In this document: positions 1 through 8,506 of the stretch, piece by piece
How the letters are laid out: the number at the start of each line of letters is the position of its first letter
Numbering within the stretch: the stretch's first letter is position 1
Source of the DNA: Bifidobacterium platyrrhinorum
GTDB lineage: Bacteria; Actinomycetota; Actinomycetes; Actinomycetales; Bifidobacteriaceae
NCBI RefSeq assembly: GCF_010667645.1
Contig: NZ_WHZV01000008.1
Span: 1 to 64,000 of the forward strand
Direction of reading: 5' to 3'
DNA length: 64,000 nt
Position numbers and translations under genes: made by a program
Notes under the pieces: generated by a model
What the model saw: the letters and a program-made list of their open reading frames with translations, nothing else
What the model was told of the DNA's origin: nothing
The model's database searches: none

Positions 1-13
1 TGGGCAGGACGCT

Positions 14-139
14 CAAAATAATCCACGCCACGCCGATGACACGCGCGGATAAGACCCACGTTTCTTTACTTAACCCCAAAATAATCCACGCCACGCCGAT
101 GACACGCGCGGATAAGACCCACGTTTCTTTACTTAACCC
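14..139. repeat. Two tandem copies of a 63-bp direct repeat
   Basis: Positions 14-76 and 77-139 read as the same 63 bases, joined head to tail without a spacer. No coding frame runs through them. The copies appear identical, so the duplication looks recent or is kept by recombination. They lie downstream of the minus-strand tRNA-Pro terminator. The left flank is outside the window, so more copies may exist. Confidence 0.85.
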
Positions 140-146
140 GGAATAT

Positions 147-180
147 GAAAAAAGGAACCGCTGATCTCTCAGCGGTTCCT
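147..180 (-). terminator. Intrinsic terminator of tRNA-Pro
   Basis: A perfect 12-bp stem (153-164 with 169-180) closes a TCTC loop. On the minus strand it is followed by a run of six T, directly downstream of the tRNA-Pro 3' end. This is a textbook factor-independent terminator. Confidence 0.9.
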
Positions 181-186
181 CAGTTG

Positions 187-260
<74 letters not shown>

Positions 261-471
261 TTTGGCAACGGGGGATATATTACATGCAACCGTCCGACTT
301 GCAAATTCGAGGGTGCTGTTCGGCGTGTTGCGCCGTTTTCCAACGGTTTTGACCGGATCGACGCCAGCCGGCAAGATGGCGGGTCGGCCGTCGGGCGGGT
401 TCGTGCCGGTGGATCCGAACCTGTCGGGCCGCCGCGGAGCCGTGCCGTTTCGCCGTGTATCGCCTCCTCGC

Positions 472-486
472 TAGACTGTGGGGCTA
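472..486 (+). promoter_or_regulatory. -10 element placing lysS transcription start at its ATG
   Basis: TAGACT at 472-477 ends 8 nt before the lysS ATG at 486. A transcript started from it would begin at or next to the start codon, so lysS mRNA is probably leaderless. No Shine-Dalgarno sequence precedes this ATG. Confidence 0.6.
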
Positions 487-2162
487 TGTGTGAAACCCAA
501 GAATCCCAAGCAAACGAGGAAGAGAACGCCGTCGTCCAGATGACCACGGTGGAACGCGCGGAGATGCTGCTCAAGCAGGACGCGACCATCCGCGAGAAGA
601 TCAAGGACGGCGCCACGCTGGACGAGGCCGTCGACCCGTCCAACAAGGAGTTCGGCCCGCTCGCGCACCCCGAGCAGGTGCAGATGCGCGTCGCCAAGCG
701 CGCGATGATGCTCGAGAACGGCATCAACCCCTACCCGGTCCATCTCGACGTGACCGACACCATCGAGGACGTGCGCGCCCGGTACGACGGCAAGCTCGAA
801 CCCGGCCAGGAGACCGAGGACATGGTGGGCATCGCCGGCCGCGTCCTGTTCATCCGCAACGCCGGCGGACTCAACTTCGTGCAGCTCGCCGCCGGCGACG
901 GCACGAAGATCCAGGGCATGATCTCCAAGAAGGAGATCGGCGCCGACTCCCTCAAGCAGTTCAAGCAGCTCGTCGACCTCGGCGACCACCTGTACCTGAA
1001 GGGCCGCGTCATCGCCTCCAAGACCGGCGAGCTGTCCGTGTTCGCCACCGAATGGGCCATCGCCGCCAAGGCGCTGCAGCCGCTGCCCGCCCTCCACAAG
1101 GATCTCAACGAGGACACCCGCACCCGCAAGCCGTACATCGGCATGATCGCGGACGAGAAGATCCGCAACATGGTGCGCAACCGCTCCAAGGCCGTCGCCT
1201 CGCTGCGCCACACGTTCGCGAGCCACGACTTCCTCGAGGTCGAGACCCCGATGCTGCAGACCGTGCACGGCGGCGCCGCGGCACGCCCGTTCACCACGCA
1301 CATGAACGCGTTCGACCTGGACCTCTACCTGCGCATCGCGCCGGAGCTGTTCCTCAAGCGCTGCCTCGTCGGCGGCATCGACCGCGTGTTCGAGATCAAC
1401 CGCGACTTCCGCAACGAGGGCGTCGACGCCACCCACGCCCCCGAGTTCACGATGGTCGAGGCGTACCAGGCGTACGGCACCTACGACACCATCGGCCAGC
1501 TCGTCAAGGAGCTCGTGCAGAAGACCGCGATGGACGTGTACGGCTCGCACAAGGTCACGCTGCTCGACGGCACCGAATACGACTTCGGCGGCGAATGGCG
1601 CACCATCAGCATGTACGACTCCCTGTCCGAGGCGCTCGGCGAGGAGATCGTCCCGAACGGCGGCCCCGAGCACCCCGGCACCTCCGTCGAGCACCTCGGC
1701 GCCATCGCCGACAAGCTCGGCGTCGAGCGCGACGACGTCGAGAACCACGGCAAGCTCGTCGAGCACCTGTGGGAGCACTTCTACGAGGACAAGCTCTACG
1801 AGCCGACCTTCGTGCGCGACTTCCCGGTCGAGACCTCCCCGCTCGTCAAGGGCCACCGCAACAAGCCGGGCGTCGTCGAGAAGTGGGACCTCTACGTGCG
1901 CGGCTTCGAGCTGGCCACCGGCTACTCCGAGCTCAACGACCCGGTCGTGCAGCGCGAGCGCTTCGTCGCGCAGGCGAAGGACGCGCTCGCCGGCGACGAG
2001 GAGGCGTGCGACATCGACGAGGACTTCCTCGAGGCCCTCGGCGTGGGCATGCCGCCGGCCGGCGGCATGGGCATGGGCATCGACCGACTGCTCATCGCCC
2101 TGACCGGCGCCACGATCCGCGAGACCATCACCTTCCCGCTCGTCAAGCCGCTCGTCGGCTGA
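486..2162 (+). CDS. lysS: Lysyl-tRNA synthetase, class II
   Basis: Charges tRNA-Lys with lysine in the cytoplasm. The 558-residue protein has an N-terminal extension, an OB-fold anticodon-binding domain (about residues 110-210) and a class II catalytic domain. Motif 2 is seen as FRNEGVDATHAPEFT and motif 3 as GMGMGIDRLLIALTG near the C-terminus. The extension (about 60 residues) is longer than in E. coli LysS. The start at 486 was chosen because a -10 hexamer sits just upstream, the leaderless arrangement; ATG 540 is the next alternative. Transcribed alone and closed by a strong terminator. The family assignment is secure. Confidence 0.96.
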   Translation: MCETQESQANEEENAVVQMTTVERAEMLLKQDATIREKIKDGATLDEAVDPSNKEFGPLAHPEQVQMRVAKRAMMLENGINPYPVHLDVTDTIEDVRARYDGKLEPGQETEDMVGIAGRVLFIRNAGGLNFVQLAAGDGTKIQGMISKKEIGADSLKQFKQLVDLGDHLYLKGRVIASKTGELSVFATEWAIAAKALQPLPALHKDLNEDTRTRKPYIGMIADEKIRNMVRNRSKAVASLRHTFASHDFLEVETPMLQTVHGGAAARPFTTHMNAFDLDLYLRIAPELFLKRCLVGGIDRVFEINRDFRNEGVDATHAPEFTMVEAYQAYGTYDTIGQLVKELVQKTAMDVYGSHKVTLLDGTEYDFGGEWRTISMYDSLSEALGEEIVPNGGPEHPGTSVEHLGAIADKLGVERDDVENHGKLVEHLWEHFYEDKLYEPTFVRDFPVETSPLVKGHRNKPGVVEKWDLYVRGFELATGYSELNDPVVQRERFVAQAKDALAGDEEACDIDEDFLEALGVGMPPAGGMGMGIDRLLIALTGATIRETITFPLVKPLVG

Positions 2163-2193
2163 TCCGTCGTCCGATAACGGCCCCGGACGCCCC

Positions 2194-2241
2194 GGCCCCT
2201 CGCCGCGCGAACCCCGCGCGGCGAGGGGCCGTCGTCTTTTT
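2194..2241 (+). terminator. Intrinsic terminator of lysS
   Basis: A 16-bp perfect GC-rich stem (2194-2209 with 2215-2230) closes loop AACCC and is followed by GTCGTCTTTTT. It lies 32 nt after the lysS stop. Confidence 0.93.
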
Positions 2242-2418
2242 CGGGGGCATCGCATCGCCGGATCCTCTTTTCCGGTGAGGACGCGACCATGGCGTGTCGT
2301 GGCGGTGCAGTCGTTAGCATCGTGAGACTGTCCGGGCGTTACTCGAAGGGAGGCGTGACCGTACCCGCGGATCGGCGGACCGTTCCGCGTACCGTCAACG
2401 ACCAGAACCGGAGTAACG

Positions 2419-3675
2419 ATGGCTTCAACCACCCCTTCGGCGCCGCGCAGCCCGCAGACGCCCGTCCAGCCCGACAAACTCGGCAGCGCGCCCTTCGCCG
2501 TGCTCGTGCCCGTCATGATGTCCTTCTTCGTGATGGGCTTCGTCGACCTCGTCGGCACCGCCTCCAACTACGTGCAGTCCGACTTCGGCCTGTCCGATTC
2601 GGTGAGCGGCGTCTTCACCACCATGACCTTCTTCTGGTTCCTGGTGCTCTCCGTGCCCGCCGGCATGCTCATGAACCGCATCGGCCGCCGCATGACGGTG
2701 CTCGTGTCCATCGCGATCACCGCGCTCGGCTGCCTGCTGCCCATCGTCGGATACCTCATCCCGGCCAAGGCCGCGCAGCTCGTCTTCATCGTCGTCTCCT
2801 TCTGCCTGCTCGGCATCGGCAACACGTTCATGCAGGTCTCGCTCAACCCGCTCGTCGGCAACCTCGCGCACGACGAGAAGCTCGCCGGCATGCTCACCTT
2901 CGGCCAGTTCGTCAAGGCGATCGCCTCGTTCATCGCCCCGCTCATCGCCGGCTGGGCCGCCACCACGTTCGGCAAGTGGTGGCTCCTGTACCCGATCTAC
3001 CTGGTGTGCGCGATCCTCGCGTTCGTCATGCTGTCATTCGACGACATCAAGGAGAACGCGCCGGACGCCGGCGGCACCAGCGTGCTCGGCTGCTTCGCGC
3101 TGCTGAGGAACCCGGTGATCGTGCTGTGCTTCCTCGGCATCGTGTGCCACGTGGGCGTGGACGTCGGCATCAACGCCACCGCGCCGAAGATCCTCATGGA
3201 GCACTCGGACATGGGCATCGAGGCCGCCGGCGGCGCCACCAGCGTCTACTTCGCGTTCCGCACGCTCAGCTGCCTGTCCGGCTCCGTGCTGTTGCAGAAG
3301 TTCACGCGCCGGCAGATCCTGCGCGGCTGCGGCGCGCTCATGGCGCTCTCCTCGGTGTGCTTCGTCCTGTTCGCCGGATTCGAGGGCATGCCGGTGTGGC
3401 TCGCCTACGCGGGCCTCGCCTTCGTGGGGCTCGGCAACGCGAACGTGTTCTCGATCATGCTCACCACCGGCCTGCTGCACCTGCCGGAACGCCAGAACGA
3501 GGTGTCCGGCCTGATGATGATCGGCCTGATCGGCGGCGCCATCTTCCCGCCGCTCATGGGCCTGGCCTCCGACGCGATGGGCATGCAGCTCGGCGCGATC
3601 CTCGTCATGACCGTGGGCGTCGCCTACGTGGCCCTGCTGAGCGTCTTCTTCAAGTCCTACGGCTCCACCCGCTGA
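2419..3675 (+). CDS. MFS sugar permease, FucP/GluP-like
   Basis: A 418-residue integral membrane protein with about 12 predicted helices, of the major facilitator family closest to sugar:proton symporters of the FucP (L-fucose) and glucose/galactose group. The segment PAGMLMNRIGRRMTVL between helices 2 and 3 is the MFS signature loop. The start ATG has GGAG 7 nt upstream. It sits alone between the lysS terminator and a palindromic array. A fucO-type lactaldehyde reductase about 22 kb away would fit fucose use, but the substrate cannot be read from the sequence. Family confident, sugar inferred. Confidence 0.85.
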   Translation: MASTTPSAPRSPQTPVQPDKLGSAPFAVLVPVMMSFFVMGFVDLVGTASNYVQSDFGLSDSVSGVFTTMTFFWFLVLSVPAGMLMNRIGRRMTVLVSIAITALGCLLPIVGYLIPAKAAQLVFIVVSFCLLGIGNTFMQVSLNPLVGNLAHDEKLAGMLTFGQFVKAIASFIAPLIAGWAATTFGKWWLLYPIYLVCAILAFVMLSFDDIKENAPDAGGTSVLGCFALLRNPVIVLCFLGIVCHVGVDVGINATAPKILMEHSDMGIEAAGGATSVYFAFRTLSCLSGSVLLQKFTRRQILRGCGALMALSSVCFVLFAGFEGMPVWLAYAGLAFVGLGNANVFSIMLTTGLLHLPERQNEVSGLMMIGLIGGAIFPPLMGLASDAMGMQLGAILVMTVGVAYVALLSVFFKSYGSTR

Positions 3676-3734
3676 GCCGATGCCTTCGGGCGCCGGGCCG
3701 ACTCGGGGCATGCCCCGGTCCCCGTTCCTGCGTT

Positions 3735-3970
3735 GGCCGGAGGAAACGCACCCTTGCCCCTGCATTCGGTGCGTTTCCTCCGGCCTGTTGTGTTCCGGCC
3801 GGGGAAAACGTACTCGTGGTCCGCGGAGAGGTTACGTTCTCTCCGGTCATACCGCCCGTAACCGGGAAGAACGTACTCGTGGACCATGAAGGGAATACGT
3901 TCGCTCCGGTCACATGCCCTGTAACCGGGGGAAACGTACGGCGGGGAGGGGACCGTACGACGTTCGTCCG
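3735..3970. repeat. Array of four CCGG-bounded palindromes, 62-63 bp period
   Basis: Fills most of the gap between the permease and the menA-like gene. Units lie at 3737-3783 (part of an 18-bp perfect inverted repeat, 3735-3752 with 3768-3785), 3799-3846, 3862-3909 and about 3925-3970. Units 2-4 start exactly 63 bp apart. Each is an imperfect palindrome beginning CCGG and ending CCGG, with AACGTA on the left arm and TACGTT on the right. The 15-bp spacers after units 2 and 3 both begin TCA and end GTAA. No ORF explains it. The same family recurs at 30921-31029. Confidence 0.85.
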
Positions 3971-4020
3971 TCCTTTGCCGTGCATTCGCCGATGGGGGAC
4001 GCGGAACCCGGCGCCGACGG

Positions 4021-4035
4021 TAGAGTGGGTGATTG
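4021..4035 (+). promoter_or_regulatory. -10 element at the menA-like start codon
   Basis: TAGAGT at 4021-4026 lies 8 nt before GTG 4035, again implying a leaderless mRNA. It supports GTG 4035 as the true start rather than the longer in-frame extension that reads back through the repeat array. Confidence 0.55.
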
Positions 4036-5234
4036 TGAATCTGGGTTTGTGGATGCGGGGAATGCGCCCCCGGACGCTGCCGGCGTCGATCGCGCCTGTG
4101 CTGGTGGGCGCCGCGTCGGCCTGGTCCGTGTTGTCCGGCGGCGGCCAACACTGCGTCTCGACGGACGACGGCGTGTGGATGGACATGGAGATGGGCAAGG
4201 GGCCATGCGCCATGCCCTGGTACGCCTACGGCGACGCGCTGCCCCGGTTCGCCGGCATGACGCTGCTGTGCATGGGCGTCGCCTTGTTCCTGCAGATCGC
4301 CGTCAACTTCGCCAACGACTATTCCGACGGCGTGCGCGGCACGGACGAGTCGCGCGGCGTCCACGAGTCCGTGAGCGGCAAGCCCCAGCGCCTCACCGCA
4401 TCCGGGCTCGTCGCGCCCGGACGGGTGCTCGCCGCGGCCGGCGTCGCCGCGGCGCTCGCCTGCGTCTGCGGCCTCGCCGTGGCCGTGCTCTCCCGGCAGT
4501 ACTGGTTCGTCGGCGTGGGCCTGCTGTGCCTCGCGGCCGGATGGTGGTACACCGGCGGCCGGCACCCATACGGGTACGCGGGCCTCGGCGAGGCGTCCGT
4601 GTTCGTCTTCTTCGGCCTTGTGGCCACGTTGGGCACGCAGTTGGCGGTGGTTCAGGCCTTCGATGGCTTCGGCATGCCCGGTGCGTGGCGCATCGACGTC
4701 TCGTCGCCGTTCGACGTGTCCGCATGGTCCGGCGGATGGTACTGGCGGGGCGCCGCCGGGCTCGACTGGTTCGGCTTCCTCGCCGCGGTGTGCGTCGGCC
4801 TCGACGCCGTCGCGCTGCTCATGGTCAACAACCTGCGCGACATCGACGACGACCGTGTGCACGGCAAGCGTACGTTGGCCGTGCGTCTGGGGGAGCGCGG
4901 CGCGCGTGCGGCGCTCGTCGCATGCGAGGCGGCGCAATGGCTGACGTCCGCCTTCCTGTACCTGTGGCTGTGCCTCGCCTCCGCGGATTGGGTGTCGTAC
5001 GCGGCGACCGGCCATATCGGCCGGATGGACTGGGCCGCGCTGCCGCTGCTGCTGGCCGCGGCGGCGCCGGGCCTCGCCATGGCTGTCCGCGTGCCGTCGC
5101 GCGTCGCACGCGGCCGGTTCGGCGCCGCGCTGAAGACGGCCGGCCTGCAGGCCCTGTGGTTCGCCGTCGCGTTCGCGGCGTTGTCCTTCATGACGGCCGC
5201 CGCGCCCGACCCCAGCATCTCCGGCGTGGTGTGA
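4035..5234 (+). CDS. menA: UbiA-superfamily prenyltransferase, MenA-like
   Basis: A 399-residue polytopic membrane protein. Both Asp-rich motifs of UbiA enzymes are present: NFANDYSDGVRGTD at about residues 91-104 and NNLRDIDDDRVHGKRT at about 265-280. They bind the Mg-prenyl diphosphate. The second motif and the overall length fit 1,4-dihydroxy-2-naphthoate polyprenyltransferase, the membrane step of menaquinone synthesis. A loop of about 40 residues between helices (near 200-240) looks like an insertion. No other menaquinone genes are in the window, and most bifidobacteria are thought not to make menaquinone, so the acceptor could differ. Family certain, substrate inferred. Confidence 0.82.
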   Translation: MNLGLWMRGMRPRTLPASIAPVLVGAASAWSVLSGGGQHCVSTDDGVWMDMEMGKGPCAMPWYAYGDALPRFAGMTLLCMGVALFLQIAVNFANDYSDGVRGTDESRGVHESVSGKPQRLTASGLVAPGRVLAAAGVAAALACVCGLAVAVLSRQYWFVGVGLLCLAAGWWYTGGRHPYGYAGLGEASVFVFFGLVATLGTQLAVVQAFDGFGMPGAWRIDVSSPFDVSAWSGGWYWRGAAGLDWFGFLAAVCVGLDAVALLMVNNLRDIDDDRVHGKRTLAVRLGERGARAALVACEAAQWLTSAFLYLWLCLASADWVSYAATGHIGRMDWAALPLLLAAAAPGLAMAVRVPSRVARGRFGAALKTAGLQALWFAVAFAALSFMTAAAPDPSISGVV

Positions 5235-5307
5235 CGTGACGGGAAACGTTACCCAAACGTTGCCGAGAAACATAAGACGATTGTTCGTGTCTGGCCCGTT
5301 CTGGCGG

Positions 5308-5320
5308 TAGACTGACCGTA
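5308..5320 (+). promoter_or_regulatory. -10 element at the gpmA start codon
   Basis: TAGACT at 5308-5313 ends 6 nt before the gpmA ATG at 5320. No Shine-Dalgarno sequence is seen. A leaderless transcript is the simplest reading. Confidence 0.6.
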
Positions 5321-6060
5321 TGTCTTACAAACTGGTACTGCTCCGTCATGGACAGAGCGCATGGAACAAAACCAATCAGTTCACCGGCTGGGTCGACGTC
5401 CCGCTGACCGAGCAGGGTGAAGCCGAAGCCAAGCGTGGCGGCGAGCTGCTCAAGGAGAAGAACGTCCTTCCGGACATCGTGTTCACCTCCCTGCTGCGTC
5501 GCGCCATCAACACCGCCAACATCGCGCTGGACGCCGCGGACCGTCTGTGGATCCCGGTCGAGCGCAACTGGCGTCTCAACGAGCGTCACTACGGCGCCCT
5601 GCAGGGCAAGAACAAGACGGAGATCCGTCAGGAGTACGGCGACGAGAAGTTCATGCTGTGGCGCCGCTCCTACGCGACCCCGCCGCCGGAGATCGATCCG
5701 AACGACGAGTACGCGCAGAACCACGACCCGCGCTACACCGGCGATCCGGTTCCGGAGGCCGAGTGCCTGGCCGATGTCGTCAAGCGCGTCGAGCCGTACT
5801 TCAAGTCCGCCATCGAGCCCGAGCTCAAGGCCGGCAAGACCGTCCTGATCGCCGCCCACGGCAACTCGCTGCGTGCCATCGTCAAGATGCTCGACAACCT
5901 GTCCGAGGAGGAGATCGCCAAGGTCAACATCCCGACCGCCATCCCGCTGCTGTACGAGCTGGACGAGGACTTCAAGCCGATCAAGCCGCGTGGCGAGTAC
6001 CTGGATCCGGAGGCCGCCGCCGCCGGTGCCGCCGCCGTCGCCGCCCAGGGCCAGAAGTGA
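5320..6060 (+). CDS. gpmA: 2,3-bisphosphoglycerate-dependent phosphoglycerate mutase
   Basis: Interconverts 3- and 2-phosphoglycerate in lower glycolysis. The N-terminal [18 protein letters not shown] carries the phospho-accepting histidine of the RHG motif. The catalytic glutamate region ([14 protein letters not shown]) and second histidine ([11 protein letters not shown]) are intact. The 246 residues match the usual length of dPGM, plus a short Ala-rich tail. Codon use is highly biased, as expected for a strongly expressed glycolytic gene. Stands alone with its own promoter, convergent with phoU. Confidence 0.96.
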   Translation: MSYKLVLLRHGQSAWNKTNQFTGWVDVPLTEQGEAEAKRGGELLKEKNVLPDIVFTSLLRRAINTANIALDAADRLWIPVERNWRLNERHYGALQGKNKTEIRQEYGDEKFMLWRRSYATPPPEIDPNDEYAQNHDPRYTGDPVPEAECLADVVKRVEPYFKSAIEPELKAGKTVLIAAHGNSLRAIVKMLDNLSEEEIAKVNIPTAIPLLYELDEDFKPIKPRGEYLDPEAAAAGAAAVAAQGQK

Positions 6061-6092
6061 GCCCGGCGATTCGTCGCTGAATCACGGTAACG

Positions 6093-6124
6093 AAGAGGGA
6101 CGCCCCGTCAAGGGCGTCCCTCTT
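6093..6124 (+). terminator. Hairpin after gpmA
   Basis: A 13-bp perfect stem (6093-6105 with 6112-6124) closes a 6-nt loop, 32 nt after the gpmA stop. Only a weak T tract follows, so termination is likely but not certain. Confidence 0.6.
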
Positions 6125-6312
6125 GCGTATCCGCCGCATCCGTGCCGGCCCGTCCCGACGATTCGGTCCGTCACGTCACGCGGGGCCGGGGAGGCCGCCC
6201 GTCACGCGGGCATAAGAAAACGACGCAAGACCCATGTCATGGGCCGTTGCGCCGTTCCGGGTCTCCCGAGACGGGGAGAAATCCTAACAGCCGCTTGCAG
6301 TGCGGCGCGCGA

Positions 6313-6993
6313 TCATTCGATCGAGCCTTCCTCGTCGCGGACCGGCTCCTTGGAAGGATCGAAGCCGGAGACGATGAACACGACACGGCGGGCCGCGGAG
6401 ACCGCGTGATCGCCGAGACGCTCGAGGAAACGGCCCAGCAGCACGACATCGATGAGCTGCTGACGGGTCATCTCCACGTTTTCATCAAGCGCGAATTCGA
6501 AAGTCTTGTGGTGCAGGTCGTCAAGCTTGTCGTCGTTGGCGATGACGCGCTCGGCGGTCTTGGCGTCGCGGTCGGAGAGCATGCTCACCACGTCGTCGGA
6601 GGTCTCGTCGAGGAAGTCCTGCATCTGCTGGAACGTCTCCTTGACGCTGTCCGGCAGGGCGGAGGCGGGGTAGGCGCGGCGCGCGGTCTCCGCCACGTGC
6701 TTGGCGAGATCGCCCATGCGCTCGAAGGTGGTGGCCAGACGCATCGTGGAGACCACGACGCGCAGGTCGGTGGCGACCGGGTTCTGCTTGGCCAGCAGCT
6801 TCACGCACTGGTCGACGACGCTCTCCTCGAGCGCGTCGAGTTCGATGTCGCCGTCGATGACGGTCTGGGCCGCCTCGACATCCTGCTTGAGCAGGGCGTC
6901 CCCGGCGCCGCGGATGGACTTGCGCACGCCCTGCGCCATGCGGTCGAGGTCGTCGGCGACGGCCTTGAGCTCTTCGTTAAAGATAACGCGCAT
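6313..6993 (-). CDS. phoU: Phosphate transport regulator PhoU
   Basis: A 226-residue all-helical protein made of two PhoU repeats. The metal-binding acidic motif is visible in both halves as ERMGDLAKHVAE and ERLGDHAVSAAR. PhoU links the PstSCAB phosphate transporter to the sensor kinase of the Pho system and represses signalling when phosphate is plentiful. It is divergent from the SenX3-like kinase gene, with a candidate PHO box between them. No pst genes are in the window. Confidence 0.95.
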   Translation of the reverse strand: MRVIFNEELKAVADDLDRMAQGVRKSIRGAGDALLKQDVEAAQTVIDGDIELDALEESVVDQCVKLLAKQNPVATDLRVVVSTMRLATTFERMGDLAKHVAETARRAYPASALPDSVKETFQQMQDFLDETSDDVVSMLSDRDAKTAERVIANDDKLDDLHHKTFEFALDENVEMTRQQLIDVVLLGRFLERLGDHAVSAARRVVFIVSGFDPSKEPVRDEEGSIE

Positions 6994-7060
6994 TGTCTTT
7001 CAGCCTTTCATCTTTCTTCTGCCATGACCCGGCCGAGCCGGTCCCACGGCACCTTCCACC

Positions 7061-7066
7061 AGTCTA
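7061..7066 (-). promoter_or_regulatory. -10 element for phoU
   Basis: TAGACT on the minus strand, about 67 nt upstream of the phoU start, giving a leader of roughly 60 nt. The phoU start itself has AAAGG 7-9 nt upstream. No clear -35 hexamer is seen. Confidence 0.45.
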
Positions 7067-7125
7067 GGCGAGTCCGTCCGCGGGCGCGACAACGTAGCGC
7101 AATCGCCACCTGATGTTGGTTGCGA

Positions 7126-7160
7126 GTTCACTGGAACGTTCACCCATCATTCAATTTCAC
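7126..7160. promoter_or_regulatory. Candidate PHO box (GTTCAC direct repeats)
   Basis: GTTCAC occurs at 7126 and GTTCACCC at 7138, followed by ATTCAA at 7149 and TTTCAC at 7155. The first three are spaced 12 and 11 bp apart. Actinobacterial PhoP/RegX3-type regulators bind direct repeats of GTTCACC with 11-bp period. The position between phoU and a sensor kinase gene supports phosphate control. Inference only. Confidence 0.45.
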
Positions 7161-7207
7161 GGCATGTCGCCGCAACATTCGCGCCGGCGTGGGGGAGAAT
7201 TGGCACC

Positions 7208-8488
7208 ATGTATGATTCCCCGGTGCCGTCATTCATCGTGTCCGCGGTGTTCGGCGTGATGGGGCTGGCCATCGCCCTCGCGCTTCTGCTGTTCATCCTC
7301 GATCACATCGAACCGGTTGTGGAACGTCTGTTGGGAGGGGCGTCCTTCCTGGAGTGGCTGGGCGGCCTCATCGGGCGCAGGACGAAGGGCCTGCGCAGGA
7401 GGCGGCGCGACGCGGACGACGAGGACGCGCCGCTTGACGCCTCCACGGAGGCGTTGCTGTCCATCCTGTCGAGCGCGTCGCTCATCGTCGACGCGGATGG
7501 CGACGTCATCCGCGCGAACCCGCAGGCCTACCGTCTCGGCATCGTGCAGGACGACAGCATCGTCAACGACGCCGTGACCGACGCGGTGCGCGACGTCTTC
7601 GCGCACGGCGGCAGGCGGCGCTTCGACCTGGAGACCGAGACGCCGAAGCGGTTCATCCCCGCCGCCGCGGACGACGCGCAGGGCGCCGCCGGGGCGAAAC
7701 CCGGCGTGAGGCGTCCCAACTGGCTGAAGGTGACGGTCGGGCGCGTGGGGGAGCGGTTCGTCGTCGTGCTCATCGACGATGTGAGCGAGACCGTGCGGTT
7801 CGCGCAGATCCGCGATTCCTTCATCATCAACGTGTCCGAGCAGCTGCTCGGACCCACCAAGGCGCTCGGCAGGCTCGCCGACGATCTGGAGCGCGGCGAG
7901 CCGGACCGCGACCGCATCCGGGCCGACGCGCACGAGGTGCGTTCCGCCAGCAACCACCTCAACCACATGGTCTCCGACCTGCTGCTGCTCATCAAGGCGC
8001 AGGAGCCGATCGTGCCGTCCGCGGCCAACCGTCTCAACGTGATGGAGCAGGTGCGGGCCGTCGTCGCCTCCCTGCCGCCCGAAATCCGCGATCTCGGCGT
8101 CGAGGTGCACGTGGACGGCGACGACTCGCTGGTCGTCAACGGCGACGCCGGGCAGATCCGCACCGCCATCGGCAAACTGGTGGAGAACGCCGTCGAGTAT
8201 TCGCCGCGCGGCGGGTACGTCGGCGTGTCGGTCGAATCGGACGAGCTGCGCGAGCATGCGGTGATCCGCGTTATCGACCAGGGCAAGGGCATACCGAAGA
8301 GGGAGCAGTCGCGCATCTTCGAGCGGTTCTACCGCGGTTCGGGGCAGGAGGGGCGCGCCGTCGACGGCGTCGGCCTGGGCCTGTCCATCGTCAAGCATGT
8401 GGCGCTCACGCACCACGGCACCGTGACCGTGTGGTCCGCGCCCGGGCAGGGCAGCACGTTCAGCTTCACCCTGCCGGTTGCGCGCTGA
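7208..8488 (+). CDS. SenX3-like sensor histidine kinase with degenerate H-box
   Basis: A 426-residue protein with one N-terminal membrane segment (about 8-32), a PAS-like region (about 80-195), a HisKA-like helix and a HATPase domain (about 300-425). The ATP site is intact: N-box KLVENAVEYSP, G1 DQGKGIP, F-box IFERFYR, G2 GVGLGLSIVKH. The H-box reads NVSEQLLGP where SenX3 and relatives have NVSHELRTP, so the phospho-accepting His is replaced by Glu211. No response regulator gene is adjacent. Divergence from phoU suggests a role in phosphate sensing. The protein may have lost autokinase activity and act as a phosphatase or scaffold. Start ATG has GGGGGAG about 9 nt upstream. Confidence 0.88.
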   Translation: MYDSPVPSFIVSAVFGVMGLAIALALLLFILDHIEPVVERLLGGASFLEWLGGLIGRRTKGLRRRRRDADDEDAPLDASTEALLSILSSASLIVDADGDVIRANPQAYRLGIVQDDSIVNDAVTDAVRDVFAHGGRRRFDLETETPKRFIPAAADDAQGAAGAKPGVRRPNWLKVTVGRVGERFVVVLIDDVSETVRFAQIRDSFIINVSEQLLGPTKALGRLADDLERGEPDRDRIRADAHEVRSASNHLNHMVSDLLLLIKAQEPIVPSAANRLNVMEQVRAVVASLPPEIRDLGVEVHVDGDDSLVVNGDAGQIRTAIGKLVENAVEYSPRGGYVGVSVESDELREHAVIRVIDQGKGIPKREQSRIFERFYRGSGQEGRAVDGVGLGLSIVKHVALTHHGTVTVWSAPGQGSTFSFTLPVAR

Positions 8489-8506
8489 GCCGCGGGACGA
8501 CGGCCT

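Noticed and set aside
471..2567. 698-codon open frame on the minus strand opposite lysS
   Set aside because: It is the antisense shadow of a GC-rich gene: low-complexity Val/Leu/Glu/Arg composition, no RBS, no domain.
3735..3970. CRISPR array (regular 62-63 bp period)
   Set aside because: The repeated units are 46-48 bp palindromes that differ from each other, spacers are only 15 bp and similar, and no cas genes are in the window.
2289..5234. 981-codon plus-strand frame joining the permease region and menA
   Set aside because: The N-terminal two thirds are an out-of-frame reading of the permease and the palindromic array. MenA starts at GTG 4035 with its own -10 box.
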